DNA of 64,000 nt from Mixophyes australis. Its lineage: Eukaryota; Chordata; Amphibia; Anura; Limnodynastidae. The position numbers and the translations under genes are program-made. The DNA is taken from assembly GCA_036250195.1 (NCBI GenBank), contig JAVHZZ010000003.1, positions 343,701,375 through 343,765,374 on the forward strand. Direction: 5' to 3'. The notes below the pieces were generated by a model that saw only the letters and a list, made by a program, of their open reading frames with translations, ran no database searches and had not been told where the DNA came from. Shown one piece after another: positions 23,136 to 35,696 of this stretch. The stretch's first letter is position 1, and the number at the start of each line of letters is the position of its first letter.

Positions 23136-24240
23136 TCAGTGATGTCACTAGTTCAACAAAAAGTGACTACCTCCAACATACATAGACAACACGTGAATTT
23201 TAACCCTTTCACTGCCAAAGCTATGTTGATGGGGTATACACCTTAAATGGACAAGCTATTTTTTTTGCATAACATTTTTGCATACCTCAATCAAAAAAAT
23301 TGTTTATCACAGACTCCAAAAATAATTACATTTCCCCGGAAATATACGTTTTTCAAAAACTAAACTTCCTATAGAATTTAAAACTAGTATCTATGTTTCT
23401 GTATTCCACACTTTTGGTCAAATATACTGCACATTTTTAAGAAAAGTTACTCATAGCTAAAAACTGTAAATGTTTCAAGTGCGGACAGTTAAAAAATATC
23501 AGGTGTGTCTAGCTTTGCATGTGTGTGTGCTCACGAAACATGGAGAACTATATTCATCACCCAACCACTGATATGATGCTTTTCTTTGCCATGTCATACA
23601 ATTAGTGTTACTTTTAAATAATGTTCCCTGCCCAGTGATTCATTGCTGGCTTCTCTCAGCAACTGTTGGAATCAGTTAATCAAAGGATCCTTACGGAGTA
23701 CAGTATTCTGTGAAGACAAAGGCTATGATAACTAACATCACAGCATTTGCCTTCTCTGGGCAATGCACTTTGCAAATCCCCCACTACAGCGTGGTGCACC
23801 TGAGGGATTTTTAATGCACAATGCACTGAGACACTCAGCATGTGATGCAATGATACAAGAACTTTCTTTTCCAAAAGGACCTACACATATTTTTTTTACT
23901 ACAGGGTAGCCTTTAATCATGAAACACACTGGCACAGATCACATACTTACAGCTACTTTGTCTTTGATCTCATAGTCTGCATTGCAGTGTATGTATTCCC
24001 TTATACTGTCTTTCCTTCATCGCCATAAATATTGATGGTTGAATTGTAAGTATAAATCATGATAACATAAAGCTTTCGATGGATTATTTTAATCTTTTCA
24101 TGTGCTACTCACCATGATTTCATTAATACTTTAAGTTGAAATTTTATGTGTCATTAAAATTAATATACTCATTAAACAATGTTTTAGTTTTGTAATTATC
24201 CGTTCAACAAAACACAGCTGCTGGCCATTCTAGAAAAGCA
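23136..24240. other. Non-coding, no recognisable family
   Basis: AT-rich; no supported feature. Confidence 0.4.
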
Positions 24241-24244
24241 AGAG

Positions 24245-24305
24245 TCTTACGGCACTGTCTCAGACAATGTAGCCCTTCATCAGAAGTATCTAGGCATGCC
24301 CAGTT
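24245..24305 (-). ncRNA. Weak hammerhead-like or hairpin motif, minus strand
   Basis: The minus strand reads CTGATGAAGGGCTACATTGT, then a hairpin (ACATTGTC/GACAGTGC), then CCGTAAGAC. The CTGATGA box and stem II are present but the GAAA box is missing. It could be a deleted hammerhead from a Penelope terminal repeat or a chance hairpin. Confidence 0.2.
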
Positions 24306-24376
24306 GTGTCACACTTGCACCTACCTTTTGTTCTGGGGCTCTACTGTTAGCTTACTGGGTGTAGTACCTATTATTG

Positions 24377-24714
24377 GTACTGACTATACCGACACTGAAG
24401 GACGACATGAAGACTCCGATTCCATACTACAGCGGCCTGAAAAAAAAAGACTTACCAGGATGCAGATGACTTGATGGGACGACTCGCTCTGTTGCCGACT
24501 CTAAAAAATAACGTCATAAGAAACCACAACTTGTGTTAAAGCGTGATGGACGGACCCACCTGCATTAGTTTAATGTAAGTATTATTTTAGGGGTTAGGGG
24601 TATTAGGGTTAGGAGTTAAGGCTAGGGTTAGGTAAGTCTTTTTTTTTTCAGGTCGCTGTAGTATGGAATCAGAGTCCTCATGTCATCTACTTTAGTGTCG
24701 GGGTAATCAGTACA
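24377..24714. mobile_element. Foldback MITE with ~80-bp inverted ends and telomere-like interior
   Basis: Left arm GACACTGAAGGACGACATGA...CCATACTACAGCGGCCTG; the right arm mirrors it from 24649 to 24700 (CAGGTCGCTGTAGTATGG... TAGTGTCGG), and inversion extends to GTACTGA/TCAGTAC outside. The interior 24585-24633 carries degenerate TTAGGG units. Superfamily unassigned. Confidence 0.75.
24585..24633. repeat. Degenerate TTAGGG-like array inside a MITE
   Basis: Six or so variants of GGGTTAGG/TTAGGG within 49 bp. It is too short and too internal to be a telomere relic on its own. Confidence 0.7.
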
Positions 24715-27480
24715 GTTAAACTGACTACCACCAAGCTCACCTTCTCTTAACACCAGGCTCTATGGGTAGAAATAATGAGACGGGGCCTCTGCGTATTGAT
24801 GTTTGAAGCTCAGACTGTTTTGCTAATGAAACACATAAAAAGTTTAGTTCACATTACAGTTATCAAACAATGGACACCAGACCATCTCTTGATAAAGTCC
24901 ACTTCTTCATAGCACACCTCTAATACATACTTTGTAGTTGCAAATAAACGACAGTGCCCCACAGATAATACCTGAGAGTTAAAACTGGGGATAGTCTTAA
25001 CCTCTATATTGTCTTCTAGCAGCTGTTCTAATCTGCCTACATCAGGTTAATCCTCCCCACTTAAGTTCCCCTTGTTACTTTCTCTTTAGACATTGGCACA
25101 TCTCCTGTTACAAGTATCTGGACTGTATTATACTCATGATTATAGGCTTCACATTTTTACTCAATGAGTTAACTGGACAGTTTTGGACTTGGTGTATTAT
25201 TGGTCCCAACATACCTGTATGCACAGCCCTTTGTATCTCTCACCTGCAGCTCCCTAGTTGACTAACACTCCTCAGCACAACGTACCTCTGGTTTACTGCC
25301 AGACAAGGTCAAAGCCAGGGTGGATTGTGAATTTATAGTGACCCTGGAAAATAGTCAGAAAATGGCTTCTTATTGTAGATTGAGCCAAATTGTCAGCAGG
25401 CATGGCTGCACACACCAATGTTAGATGCACGCAGCTGCCCCCTCCGGTTTGTCAGTGCAGGGCAGTCCCCTAAAGTCAGGACTACCCAACCAGAGTTGGG
25501 ACAGTTGACAGTGCTGCTCTCTCTTGCATGTTCTTGCAGTGTTGACAACTTGTTGCTGATGGTTTCTTCAGCTCAGTGTTTGCTGTCTGGATTCTGGGAT
25601 ATTAGGTTATGTTTTAAAAAGAGGATATGTACTATTATTCTCATGAAAAGCTGATCAATAGCTGAATACTGTTTGTCTCCACCTACCCCAAACATCAGCA
25701 TTAAATTAACAATACCAATGTTTAATACATAAGTCTGTTTCCCTCCAAAAAGTCCCAACATTAAATTAAATCAAATTTACATTTAATAAATAGGCCTCCT
25801 ATCTCCAACCAGCCCAAAATAACATTATTAGCCCCCATATTTAATGCAGAGACCCACATTGCATTTATGCCACCTACAATATACTATATCAACAGTCCCA
25901 ACCAACCCACATTATATCAACAATACCCCACATTACATTAATACTCTCTCTTCACTCACAAACACATTTACTTGCTCTGCAAACTCAATCGCAATCAGTC
26001 CCAGACACTCAGTCACTTACAGTCACTTCAATTGAGACGCCCTAAGCTTGATTCGGACATGGCTGTGTGTGCTCCAGCCTTAGTGTAAATTGACTACAGC
26101 CAAATGCCTCTTCCTAGCCACGTTCCCACCCTTTGATCACAGGCTGAAGTAAGTGTTCTTTGCACATGGAGATGGAGTGGACAGGGATGGCGTATGGTCT
26201 GGTTCTGAGCATGAGCAGAGTGATTTTTTGCGTACAATGCGCTCAAAATTAGCAGATATGTGAGCTAATGGCTCGAGCCCCAAAATTCTATATGAAAAAT
26301 AATAGAGTGTTTCAGAGATTTTGCAAATAACCAAAACAATGTAATGTACAGTACATAATTCTAAAACTTAATGTGATGTGTGAAATTCTGTAAATGTTGT
26401 GTGACTGCAAAGATGCAGCTCTGGGACTTTGGAATAACCAAAATTGCTACCGCATCAGAGTAACACATTCAGTAAACTGAATCCAAAGTGCAGATGAGTA
26501 AATCTCCTCACTGCTTGAATGTTTATTCTTTCTACTTAAGAGGTTGTTAACAGGGTGTTATATTGCAATGTGAGATCTAAATGTAATGCCAACAACCAAC
26601 TGAAACAATTAAATCAGAAAGAATCACAACATGTATATTATCCTAATCTGAATGCATGTGGCTGTACACAAATAGAGATCAGGACAGCTTGCAAAATTCT
26701 GCATATCATCGCACGCAAATAGAGCTTTTTTACTTTAGGCATATGGGTCATTTGTCCTGATATTATTAGACATGTGGCTGCTATTGCAGATATACAAAGT
26801 GGCCTTTTGCAAGCGCTCCACAAACTGCTGCCTTAATATAGCACTGGGGATTCACTTCTCACCACAATCATAGATAAAAAATAAGAAATATGTATATTTG
26901 AGGTGCAAGTTAGGTGTCTACTCATACAAACATCAAACAGTCAATCTAACCATTATTAATTCAAATGTACATCAAGGAATAATGTGCAATTCCAAATGAC
27001 TTTGATAGGTATAGCATCTCTTACAGTTCTTATATCATTTTTAGGGGAGATAAATCTTGTAGAGACTCCCCTGATGTTGTCAGTAGGAACAAGCCTAATG
27101 GTGAAAAAACAAAAGAGAAAGACTGTATCGGATATCATACACCTAAGAGATGTAACTAAATATCCAGAGTGGAAGACCTTTAAAGAGCCAGTGAAGGAGA
27201 TTCAGGAGTGCCTATGGTATCACCACATATCATTGGCATTGGACATTATTCATTAATGTACCTCTGAATTTGATGTTTGTATAAGTGGATTATTTATTCA
27301 TCTAACTTGTGCCTGAAATATACACATTGCTTATTTGTTATAGATGTGGCTGATATTGTAAATGATGGAATGAATCCAGACAAAATGTTACATGCACTTT
27401 AGTGTGAATACACATATGTAACACACTGTTTGCATGATAGCATTTGGATATTTGACCCTTTCTTGACTATGACAAGAGAG
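24715..27480. other. Non-coding, no recognisable family
   Basis: Includes a slightly GC-richer patch at 25380-25560. The 90-codon frame at 26984-27256 has no domain I recognise. Confidence 0.35.
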
Positions 27481-27484
27481 GCCC

Positions 27485-27880
27485 TAAAGCCAAATGCACT
27501 TAAACTCATGACGTTTGTGCACACATACAACAAACACTTACCTACCAAGAGTTAAATTTTTCCTGTAGGCTTCTTCCAGCCAATAGGGTCCCTGGGGGAG
27601 TGTCCTTGTTTTCCATATAAAACCCCTCTCTGGCTACTGTTCTGCCTCATTCGTCTGCACAAATATCCTTCCCACCTGCCTTTGTATTCGTGCATTGTGG
27701 TTTGATGGTGTGCTTGTTTCATGTAATTATACATTTTTTTCTCCCTTTATTCAGCTATTGCCAGCAGGTCACTGGTTCAAGGAAAATTACTCCGCCACCA
27801 ATATATTGTAATAAAAACTGCGACCTAGTTTAGCCAAATTTACACCCGTGTCTGAGTCTTTATTTTCACGAATTACAGTA
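27485..27880 (+). mobile_element. Possible LTR fragment with CCAAT, TATA and polyA signals
   Basis: AGCCAATAGGG near 27578, CATATAAAACCC about 35 bp downstream and AATAAA near 27812 are in promoter-to-polyadenylation order. Termini and target duplication could not be fixed. Confidence 0.35.
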
Positions 27881-27959
27881 TTAATAAATAACACATGGGA
27901 AGGTTATTGTGCAATGAATGTAGGCATCAACAATATTCAGTTTATTAGTTTGCCATATA

Positions 27960-28549
27960 TAATTTGTCCCCAAATGCTTGCATAATTGCACCAATTTTTG
28001 AGCATTATGGTGCATTGTTTGCATGTGCCGTTCTGCACAAGATCTGCATCTCTCTTCCACTCTCATCACATCCTCCCATTCCTGGTTACAGGACTTTTTT
28101 CGCACTGCAACCACTTTTTGGAATTCACTCCATCGCATCACAAGACTTTCCTCTAGTCTTCAAACCTTCAAGCGTTCTCTGAAAACCCACCTCTTCAGAC
28201 AAGCTTATAATATTCCTCAACCACAATCTTAATCTTCCTTGGTTACCCTCTGCACAGCTAACACAAGACAACAACCCTCTGACCAACATAGTTGTTTGAC
28301 TGAGCATACAGCCCACTAAATACTTTGTAACCTTTGAATTCTAGCTGGACAAAATATTCAATATGATGTAGCACTTACCCATGTGTATCTAACCATTGTC
28401 CCATAGACTGTAAGCTTGCGAGCAGGGCCCTCTTACCTCTCTGTGTGTCTGCATTACCCAGCATTGATTTATTACTGTTTGTTCCCAATTGTAAAGCACT
28501 ACGAAAACTGCTGGTCGCTATATAAATAAATGATGATGATGATGATGAT
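27960..28549 (+). pseudogene. 3' end of an L2/CR1-like LINE with (ATG)n tail
   Basis: The frame at 28023-28232 reads FRTATTFWNSLHRITRLSSS and FKRSLKTHLFRQAY, the C-terminal signature of L2-type ORF2 proteins. A neighbouring frame continues the upstream part, so there is a frameshift. The 3' untranslated tail (AGACTGTAAGCTTGCGAGCA ... CTATATAAATAAATGATGAT) ends in a GAT/ATG microsatellite at 28530-28549, as usual for this class. The upstream part is missing (5' truncation). Confidence 0.75.
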
Positions 28550-29330
28550 AGGGAGGACTATAAATGTAAATGACTGCTCAGCCCTCTTCATGGTTTCTGA
28601 TTTTTGTCAAATACAAATATATGAATAAGGTATTAACAATAATATTAAATAATAATGTTAGTCAGTCCCTTAGATGTGTGGCTTTAACTTTTATTATTGG
28701 TTAAATATTGGGGAAGCGGTGGAGCCCATAGAGTGTAATCAGAGCACAACTGCTTCACACTGAAAGTGAAAGAAGTAGACAGACCCCATAGTAGAACTGT
28801 GCTCCTCACAGTGACAGTGGGAGGAGACAGTTGGTGATCATGTCTGTTTGCTTTACGTCACTAAGCACCAGCAATTTTATACATTTTTCTTTTTGGTTTT
28901 TAGAATTTTCTAGATACTCGTATTCCAAATAAAAGTTCCTTTAAATATTATTTTCTATACTGTGAATAAATCTACAATGACAATTTCTGATCTCTTGCTA
29001 TTCCTTAGAACGGCTTTGTCACAATTAATGAATAATTTGGTTGTTTAGTGGTGACTTATCTTATTCAAATGATAAATTCAGTTATGAAAATATGAGGTCA
29101 GCATTGACCAACTTATGCTTTGTAACGTTATTATTCATGTGCCAATCTTTACAGCTTAATTTGATTCATTTTTATTGGTTGATGCAAGTCAAAAATACGA
29201 AACAAACTCAATATAATTGGAGAACACTTTGGTTTGATAGTATTATTAGTATTTGGTTGCATGTTACTTCTGATTGGTCTAATTACCCTCAACTACAAAA
29301 GAAGACCATATTCATCTTTGATAGGAAGAT
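28550..29330. other. Non-coding, no recognisable family
   Basis: AT-rich; the 105-codon frame at 29041-29358 has no recognisable domain and ends inside the SINE. Confidence 0.35.
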
Positions 29331-29332
29331 CA

Positions 29333-29692
29333 GGGCAGTATGGTGGCTTAGTGGTTGACACTACTGCCTTACAGCAGTGGGGTCATGAGTTCAATTCCCG
29401 ACCATGGCCTTAGCTGTGAGGAGTTCGTATGTTCTCCCTGTGTTTGCGTGGGTTTCGTCCGGGTGCTCCAGTTTCCTCCCACACTCCAAAAAAAACCATA
29501 CTGGTAGGTTAATTGGCTGCTAACAAAAATTGACCCTAGTCTGTCTGTGTGTCTGTATGTTAGGGAAATTAGACTGTAAGCCCCAATGGGGCAGGGTCTG
29601 ATGTGAGTGCGTTCTCTGTACAGCGTTGCAGAATTAGTGGTGCTATATAAATAAATGGTAATAAAATAATAATAATAATAATAATAATAATA
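29333..29692 (+). mobile_element. V-SINE-like tRNA-derived SINE, full length
   Basis: The 5' tRNA-like head has an A-box-like TGGCTTAGTGG (about 29344) and a B-box-like GAGTTCAATTCC (about 29387). The central domain (GTGTTTGCGTGGGTTTCGTC, GTTTCCTCCCACACTCC) is the core typical of fish and amphibian V-SINEs. The tail GACTGTAAGCCCC...CTATATAAATAAATGG resembles the LINE tail at 28405-28549 and ends in a TAA microsatellite (29660-29692). RNA polymerase III transcription is inferred from the boxes. The 168-codon minus frame here is an artefact. Confidence 0.88.
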
Positions 29693-30980
29693 GCTACATA
29701 AGTTACACGTCCAATACAATTGTACATGCCAAATGCATTCATGGACATAATAAATACTCAGTAAATAACTAATTCCAATGACGTCATTCTCATGCATCTT
29801 CCAATGGTACAAACACACATCTAGATATATGAGGCCACTCTGACCATATCTCTGGCACATGCCAGCATTAGCCAAATAAGTGGTCTCTTACAAGTCATGT
29901 TAAGTTGTATGCAAATTGTGTTTTCAGTGTATAATAGTTTTTTTTAACTTCTGAGCATGTGCACAAATAGTCTCGTAACTAATGCATCGTATGATAGCAC
30001 AGAAGTTAAAGAGCAAATATCATGTACCGAAAATGCAATTTGCATACAACATGACCCCCTTAAACCAGTTAACAGGAGTCCTACTAGCTGGATCTATATG
30101 CTTTCAATTCAGAGCGAAGGGGAGAATGAAGTGGACTTTTTCATGTTTTCATTACTTATATATTTTCACCTTGATTTCTCTTTAAATGCTATTGAAATGC
30201 TTATTAAATATTATTTTAGGATTAAATTGAATAATGCTCCTACAGTATGCTTCATTTTCTTAAAAGTAATTAAAGATTCACAAACGTATTTTATTTAGTA
30301 TTTTTTCTTCTAGAAGTAATAGTGCAAATTATACATATGTTGACTGTTGATTTTAGAAAAAATGATTATCTATAATTACTATTCCGTATAATGTTAAGCT
30401 CTATGTAGAAGTCTGGTATTTTAAGTAGACTCACAACTTAAAAATTAATTACTTTAATTGTTGTTTAAGGACCATTGCCTTCTTTTATTCAAAAACAAGC
30501 GTTAACTCGTGGATTATTACATTAACAACATAATTCTCTACATTTTTTATACCGTATCATCACAATGAAATGTGCAATTTATTCAGAATTTGCATAAATA
30601 TTATAAATTCTGGTAATTGTTTTTTTTCTTATACCATACATATTTATGTCTAACAGATCTACAATTCTCCAAAAATATATGACATTCTAAATAATTATGA
30701 ATAATAATTTCCATAGAGAGGCTGAATGAATACATATTTAAAAGCATTAGTTTTAGTTATTATTTTATATAAAAAAAAATTTTTTTATTTTTTGCTCTTT
30801 GCAGGCCATCAACAAGAGTGTTAAGCACTGTTGTAATTTTACTTAAGAAGTGCAGGAAATTTGTTTTACAGGTTAATGGTGACTTATTAATCAACTATGT
30901 AAAATATGATACGCTGTTAAACTGTTAAACAGGATGCTCAGGGGCACTGTTACTAGGCCAAATACTCCATTGGGGGCTAA
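29693..30980. other. Very AT-rich non-coding stretch, nothing recognised
   Basis: No supported feature; 113-codon frame at 29957-30298 has no domain I recognise. Confidence 0.4.
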
Positions 30981-30988
30981 GAGGTGGT

Positions 30989-31236
30989 GATCGTAGTGGG
31001 GTCGATTAGCATCCTATCGACCCATTCCATGATTCTAAGGTCACCCGGGTTGGCTATTGTTGGCAAACATCCCCCCCACCAGTCCCATCATCATTTTTCT
31101 AGGGTTGAGGTTGATCGTAATGGGGTCGAATAGCATCTTATCCACCCATTCCATGATTCTAAGGCCACCTGGGTTAGCTATTGTTGGCAAACATCCCCCC
31201 TCCCATCATCATCATATTTCTAGGGTTGAGGTTGCT
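30989..31236. repeat. Two tandem copies of a 124-bp unit
   Basis: GATCGTAGTGGGGTCGATTA at 30989 and GATCGTAATGGGGTCGAATA at 31113 start two copies that continue in register (CCATTCCATGATTCTAAGG, GGCAAACATCCCCCC, TCTAGGGTTGAGGTTG). About 90% identical by eye. Origin unknown. Confidence 0.8.
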
Positions 31237-31870
31237 ACATTTATCTCATCGATAAGGTTCAGTGATTGGTCAATATGTGGCCAAGTCGCCGCATGCTTCC
31301 TCTTGCATCAATATGTTACGGAGAGAAAGTGATGCTGGTAGATGGCAGGGAAACAACCTGCCCTACTGCTGTCACAAGTGTGCTTCTCATTGAGGCAGGA
31401 GGCACACCTATGGAATACCAATCACCATGTACCACCTCCTGTATCAATGAACTGAGGAGTGTGCCAGTGAAGAGATGACAGTAGCTGGAACTGGAGCAGT
31501 GGTCAACGTGTAAATTTAAAGGGGCAGTATGTGAAATGTAGCTGAATGGACATTTAGCCCCCAAACCTTTATGAAATTTAATAGGTTTACATTAATTTTA
31601 TCCTTCAGTTTAGATTCTTTTTAACACTATTTAGTAAACTATAAACACACATTAAGTGATACAAGACTATCCACTCTGTGTCTCCCACCTCTCCCATGTC
31701 TCTCACATACACACCCACACACACGTAAAATGGACACAGAGACAGACATACACACAGACACATTGAATAGAGACAGATAATAACATCCAATGTAAGCAGA
31801 TGCTGATAATTACATACATTATGCAGAACAAGAGCTCAATAAGTGTGTTGATCACAGGATAAAGCACAGG
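31237..31870. other. Non-coding, no recognisable family
   Basis: Short frames at 31266-31564 show no known domain. A CA/GA-rich patch lies at 31690-31760. Confidence 0.35.
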
Positions 31871-31875
31871 ATTAG

Positions 31876-31881
31876 CATATA

Positions 31882-31918
<37 letters not shown>
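31876..31918. repeat. (TA)n microsatellite
   Basis: Near-pure TA array that directly abuts the truncated LINE tail. Confidence 0.95.
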
Positions 31919-31920
<2 letters not shown>

Positions 31921-32050
31921 GATTGCGAGCGGGCCCCTCTTACCTTTCTGTCTTTCTGTATTACCCAGTATTGTTTTATTACTGTGTATGTTCCTAATTG
32001 TAAAGTGCTGCAATATTTGCTGGCACTATATAAATAAATGTTGATGATGA
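31919..32050 (+). repeat. L2-like LINE 3' tail fragment
   Basis: Matches the tail at 28420-28549 (GAGCGGGCCCCTCTTACCTT, TATTACCCAGTATTG, CTATATAAATAAATG) and ends in GATGATGAT. Severely 5'-truncated. Confidence 0.8.
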
Positions 32051-32359
32051 TACAACAGTTCATTCATTCCTTTTAAAAGAGAGCCCTGTGGAGCTTTATT
32101 AACAAGCTTCCTACTAATATTACTTGCATCCTTTTATTTGGCAAAGTAAGGGAACGACAATGTAGTCTTTTTATCATTTGTCACATCTGTGGAGTTTGCA
32201 GTGTAAAATACTGTACATTGATTTATATTTGTTGTAATGATATCCATGTACGTCTATGCAGGATTAAAGTCTATCCACCGTATTAAAAATAGGACTTATC
32301 TACACCTCTAAAATTATGGTAGTTTATATACTATACAGTATGTGTGTGTATATGTATGT

Positions 32360-32566
32360 CAGGGGCGGGCTGGGCCGGGGGGCAGGGGGGCATCGGCCCC
32401 CCGGGCCGCTCACAATCACGGCTGTTAGGGCCGGCCGCCCCCCCGGAAGTAATATAAATGTGATGCGGCCGCCTGTCATTGATGACGCGGCCGCATCACG
32501 TGTCATGTGATGCGGCCGCCTGTGCGGTGTGTGCCCCCCGGGCTGACGTCCGTCAGCCCGCGCCTG
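32360..32566. mobile_element. 207-bp GC-rich hAT-type MITE with duplication ATGTATGT
   Basis: Ends CAGGGGCGGGCTGG and TCAGCCCGCGCCTG, flanked by ATGTATGT at 32352-32359 and 32567-32574. The CpG-rich interior repeats GCGGCCGC/GATGCGGCCGC units. Sister of 36235-36447. ORFs crossing it are not genes. Confidence 0.88.
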
Positions 32567-32574
32567 ATGTATGT

Positions 32575-34265
32575 TATGGAAAACTGTAAGATGGCATTTG
32601 ACAAAAATGTTTAAACTGTAACAATTACATTTTTAATCCTCTCTCTGAAACCCTGTGGTTGCCCTGTTGTAGACAAGGTGATCATACTATATGGTGGCAG
32701 GTGATGGAAAACTTTAACTCTTGTGAATAGAATGTTTTTTGCCCTCAGTCTACATCTGCAGTTGCATAAAACAACATTTTTGGAAATTTTTTAAATAATA
32801 GAACAAAATAAAAATCAATTTATTATGTGACTGTGCAGGATTGTTGCACATTTCTAAAGAGTTTCTTTAACAATGGCAACATTGAGCTAACATTTCAGTT
32901 AAAATAGTTTCAGATTTGGTTTATGCGACAGAGTGGGCCGCCTATGCCACCCTGTCTGTTGCTGCTTTGAACAGGCTGGGCTTACTTTGCCACCATTCTC
33001 TTTTGATATCGCAAACACGCCCTCTCACCACAGAAGGAGGGGCTTATAAATGCTGCCGCCACTGGACTCCTTTACCTGCATCCAGTACCCGGTTTCTTCT
33101 GGGTAACTGACGTTGTGAGTGTACCCCGTTACTGGTGTACCTGGGCTGGTACTCCTGACCTCTTCCTATGGATCAGGGTTGCTGTGGATGGATCCCCCCT
33201 GGCCTATCACACTGGCCAGAGCTGCTGGGTAGCGGCAGAGCGGTGGTACTGGATGCTGGGTCCAAACCTCAGGAGCAGCCTGAAAAGGATTAGATTTTGG
33301 GTCTAATCTGTCAGTCCCAGGGATAGAGAAATTTCCAAGCAGGTCTTTGAAGCAAGTGATGTTTATTTGCTCACCCTGGTAAAAGGTACTGAGGAGCAGG
33401 TGAGATGGAACATGAAGAAATATTTTCAATGCAAGACAGCGCTTTTTATACAGATTTGAACACAGCCTAACTAGGTAAGCCAGCCCACTGAGGTCTGAGC
33501 TATTTTTAGAAACAGGATGCAATTTTTTTACCCAAACATGGATTTACATGCAATGCAAAGTTAGCAATATATACGTTTGTCTGTGATATTCTAAAACTTT
33601 GCTGTGATTTCCTGCATCTCGTTTTTAGACGTTTTTGTGCCTTCAGGTGCTAGACCCTCACACATCAAAAGGTCTAATTAACATGAGATTAACATGAGTC
33701 CTTTCTTTAGACAGTTGCAGAATGCACATTCCCAAAGAAAGGTACAAAACCCCAAACAAGTAATTTCCCAACATCACGATACACAAAAGAATTCCTCCAC
33801 AAAGGCTTATTGTATCAGATATATACCTAGGAAATTATGCATTTCCTCTAGCAAAGATAAAACAAATGAATTTCTTTCCCTGGGCACAGAAATAAAGATA
33901 TCTCTTTTAGCAACATACCCACAATATAAAAAAAAAGTACATTTGCAATTATATAAATAAGCACCCTGAGTTATTTCCTTTAAATAAATTTATGCCATAA
34001 GTTATTTATAAGTGATCCAGTCACAGTTTATTTATGTTAATTATTTTCTTTTAATTTTCTGAAAGATTAATTCATGTAAAAATATTCTTAGACAGGCCCA
34101 CTCTCTTTTATAAATGCCCCCTATCTCTGTAACAAATAAGCCATGCCCCTTCTTTGGTCTAATGTGGATATCTTCAGCCTGGAGCAGAATCACATTCATT
34201 TGAATGTAGCAAGTGCAGCTCAAAAAGGCTCAACCCATCCAGTTTGATTCATTAGCAAAGAAAAT
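32575..34265. other. Non-coding; possible promoter-like repeat at 33030-33300
   Basis: A GC-richer patch at 32920-33320 has a CTTATAAATGC TATA-like box near 33043 and could be an LTR fragment, but no ends were found. The rest is AT-rich with nothing recognisable. Confidence 0.3.
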
Positions 34266-34273
34266 TACAGATT

Positions 34274-34432
34274 GAGGGGCAGATTTACTTAAGTTTCTAA
34301 AAAGGAAAAAGTGGGCTTTTTGCTCGTAGCAGCCAATCAGATTCTAGCTATCAAAGCTAGCTGAAATCTTATTGGTTTTCTTTGGGCAACACCTCAATTA
34401 TTTATTTTTAGGAGATTTAGTAAATCTAACCC
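34274..34432. mobile_element. MITE of the GGGGCAGATTTACTTA type
   Basis: The left end GGGGCAGATTTACTTA and right end TTAGTAAATCTAACCC are imperfect inverted copies. The centre has AATCAGATTCTAGC and CTTATTGGTTTTC, matching the outer element at 44881-45259. Confidence 0.6.
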
Positions 34433-35690
34433 TATGTCTTCTTGTGTTATGGGCTACCTGAATTCCAGCTTTAGACATATGGGGTATTTGCAACATGGCT
34501 GTTAGGGCAGGATATAAAGAGAAAAGGTTGCTCACAAGTGGTAATTCTTGCTAATTAAAAATAAATCATTGTAATGTGCAGAAAACAAGCAAAATAGTAA
34601 CAGAGATACATTGAAGATTCAAACAAGCTATATTCTTGCTGTAATAGTTATGCAACATTGTTTCATTGTGTTGTATACATTTGGCACACTGGTTTTGGCA
34701 TTACGGCGTAGTTTAATAAAGCACTGTATTAGGCCTGTCTAAATTATTTTCCATCTATAAAAGTCCAATCAAGGAGATGAAATGTTTTTCTTAAAGTGAC
34801 AATGCCAAATTAGGAGTTTTTCATACTGCTTTGCAATCTCATCTAAAAGTTTTCACACTTGAATACATCTTGAAATAATGAGAAAGCTAATGCTCCACGT
34901 GTAATAATATCTGAGAACAAGAGACAGAAAGAGAATGGATAGATATTCACGGTGCGCTGTGAAGGATTATTTAATCTGCTGCCTTTAAACTATTCAGTGA
35001 AGCAAGTAGAAAGCCAAACCTCTCTTACAGTTATGTTTCATACAAATGTAGCATCATAGATTTCAACAGAAATAAAGTAATTTATGATCCCGTCATTAAT
35101 AAAACCTCCTAAGTGTAGAACATATATTTATTGAAAATACCACAGCGCTAAACTTAAAATGCAATTTATGGGAAAAACAAATACCTGTAGATCCCCCTCA
35201 TCAGTCCTGTTTTTCACACTAGATCTGGTGAATTGGGGACATGGCCAACATGACATTCCATTGTCCAGACATGTAATGATTTTGGCACACTTGCTTTTCT
35301 TCCTTTACCCCTTGGATCGCCTTGCCTCTTTCTGGTTCCTTGGAGGTACAGTGTGCCACATATTGGGAATGAAAGAACGTGGCATATAGTGATGGAACGT
35401 TTTGAAATTGATTTACACGTTCAAAAGAACACACTTACATCAGTGCCCGATTATACTAGCAATAAGGTGAACTCCATTCCATACTATTCCTGGACTCGTA
35501 TATTTCCACATACTTTATTAACACTAAAATCATAAGAATTAACTTTACACATGTTTCTATGCCACAACACTTATGCATTGTGACTATCAACTTTACCCAT
35601 TATATTACTATTACATCACATCCTAAGAGACAAATTTACAGAAAAATACAATACCATTTGAGACCTGTCTTTATTAAAACACAGTGGGCC
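34433..35690. other. Non-coding, no recognisable family
   Basis: AT-rich, no supported feature. Confidence 0.4.
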
Positions 35691-35696
35691 TGATCC

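Noticed and set aside
26984..27256. 90-codon ORF with a lysine-rich segment
   Set aside because: Could be a small exon or TE relic, but no known motif and no clear splice or start context.
29340..29400. tRNA-like A and B boxes
   Set aside because: Part of a SINE head; no cloverleaf with acceptor pairing, and the same head occurs in 54571-54609.
29369..29875. 168-codon minus-strand ORF
   Set aside because: It runs antisense through a V-SINE-like copy and its TAA tail (poly-Tyr run); no domain.
33030..33320. Possible LTR or gene promoter with a TATA-like box
   Set aside because: No matching termini, duplication or downstream coding sequence could be found; left as unclassified.
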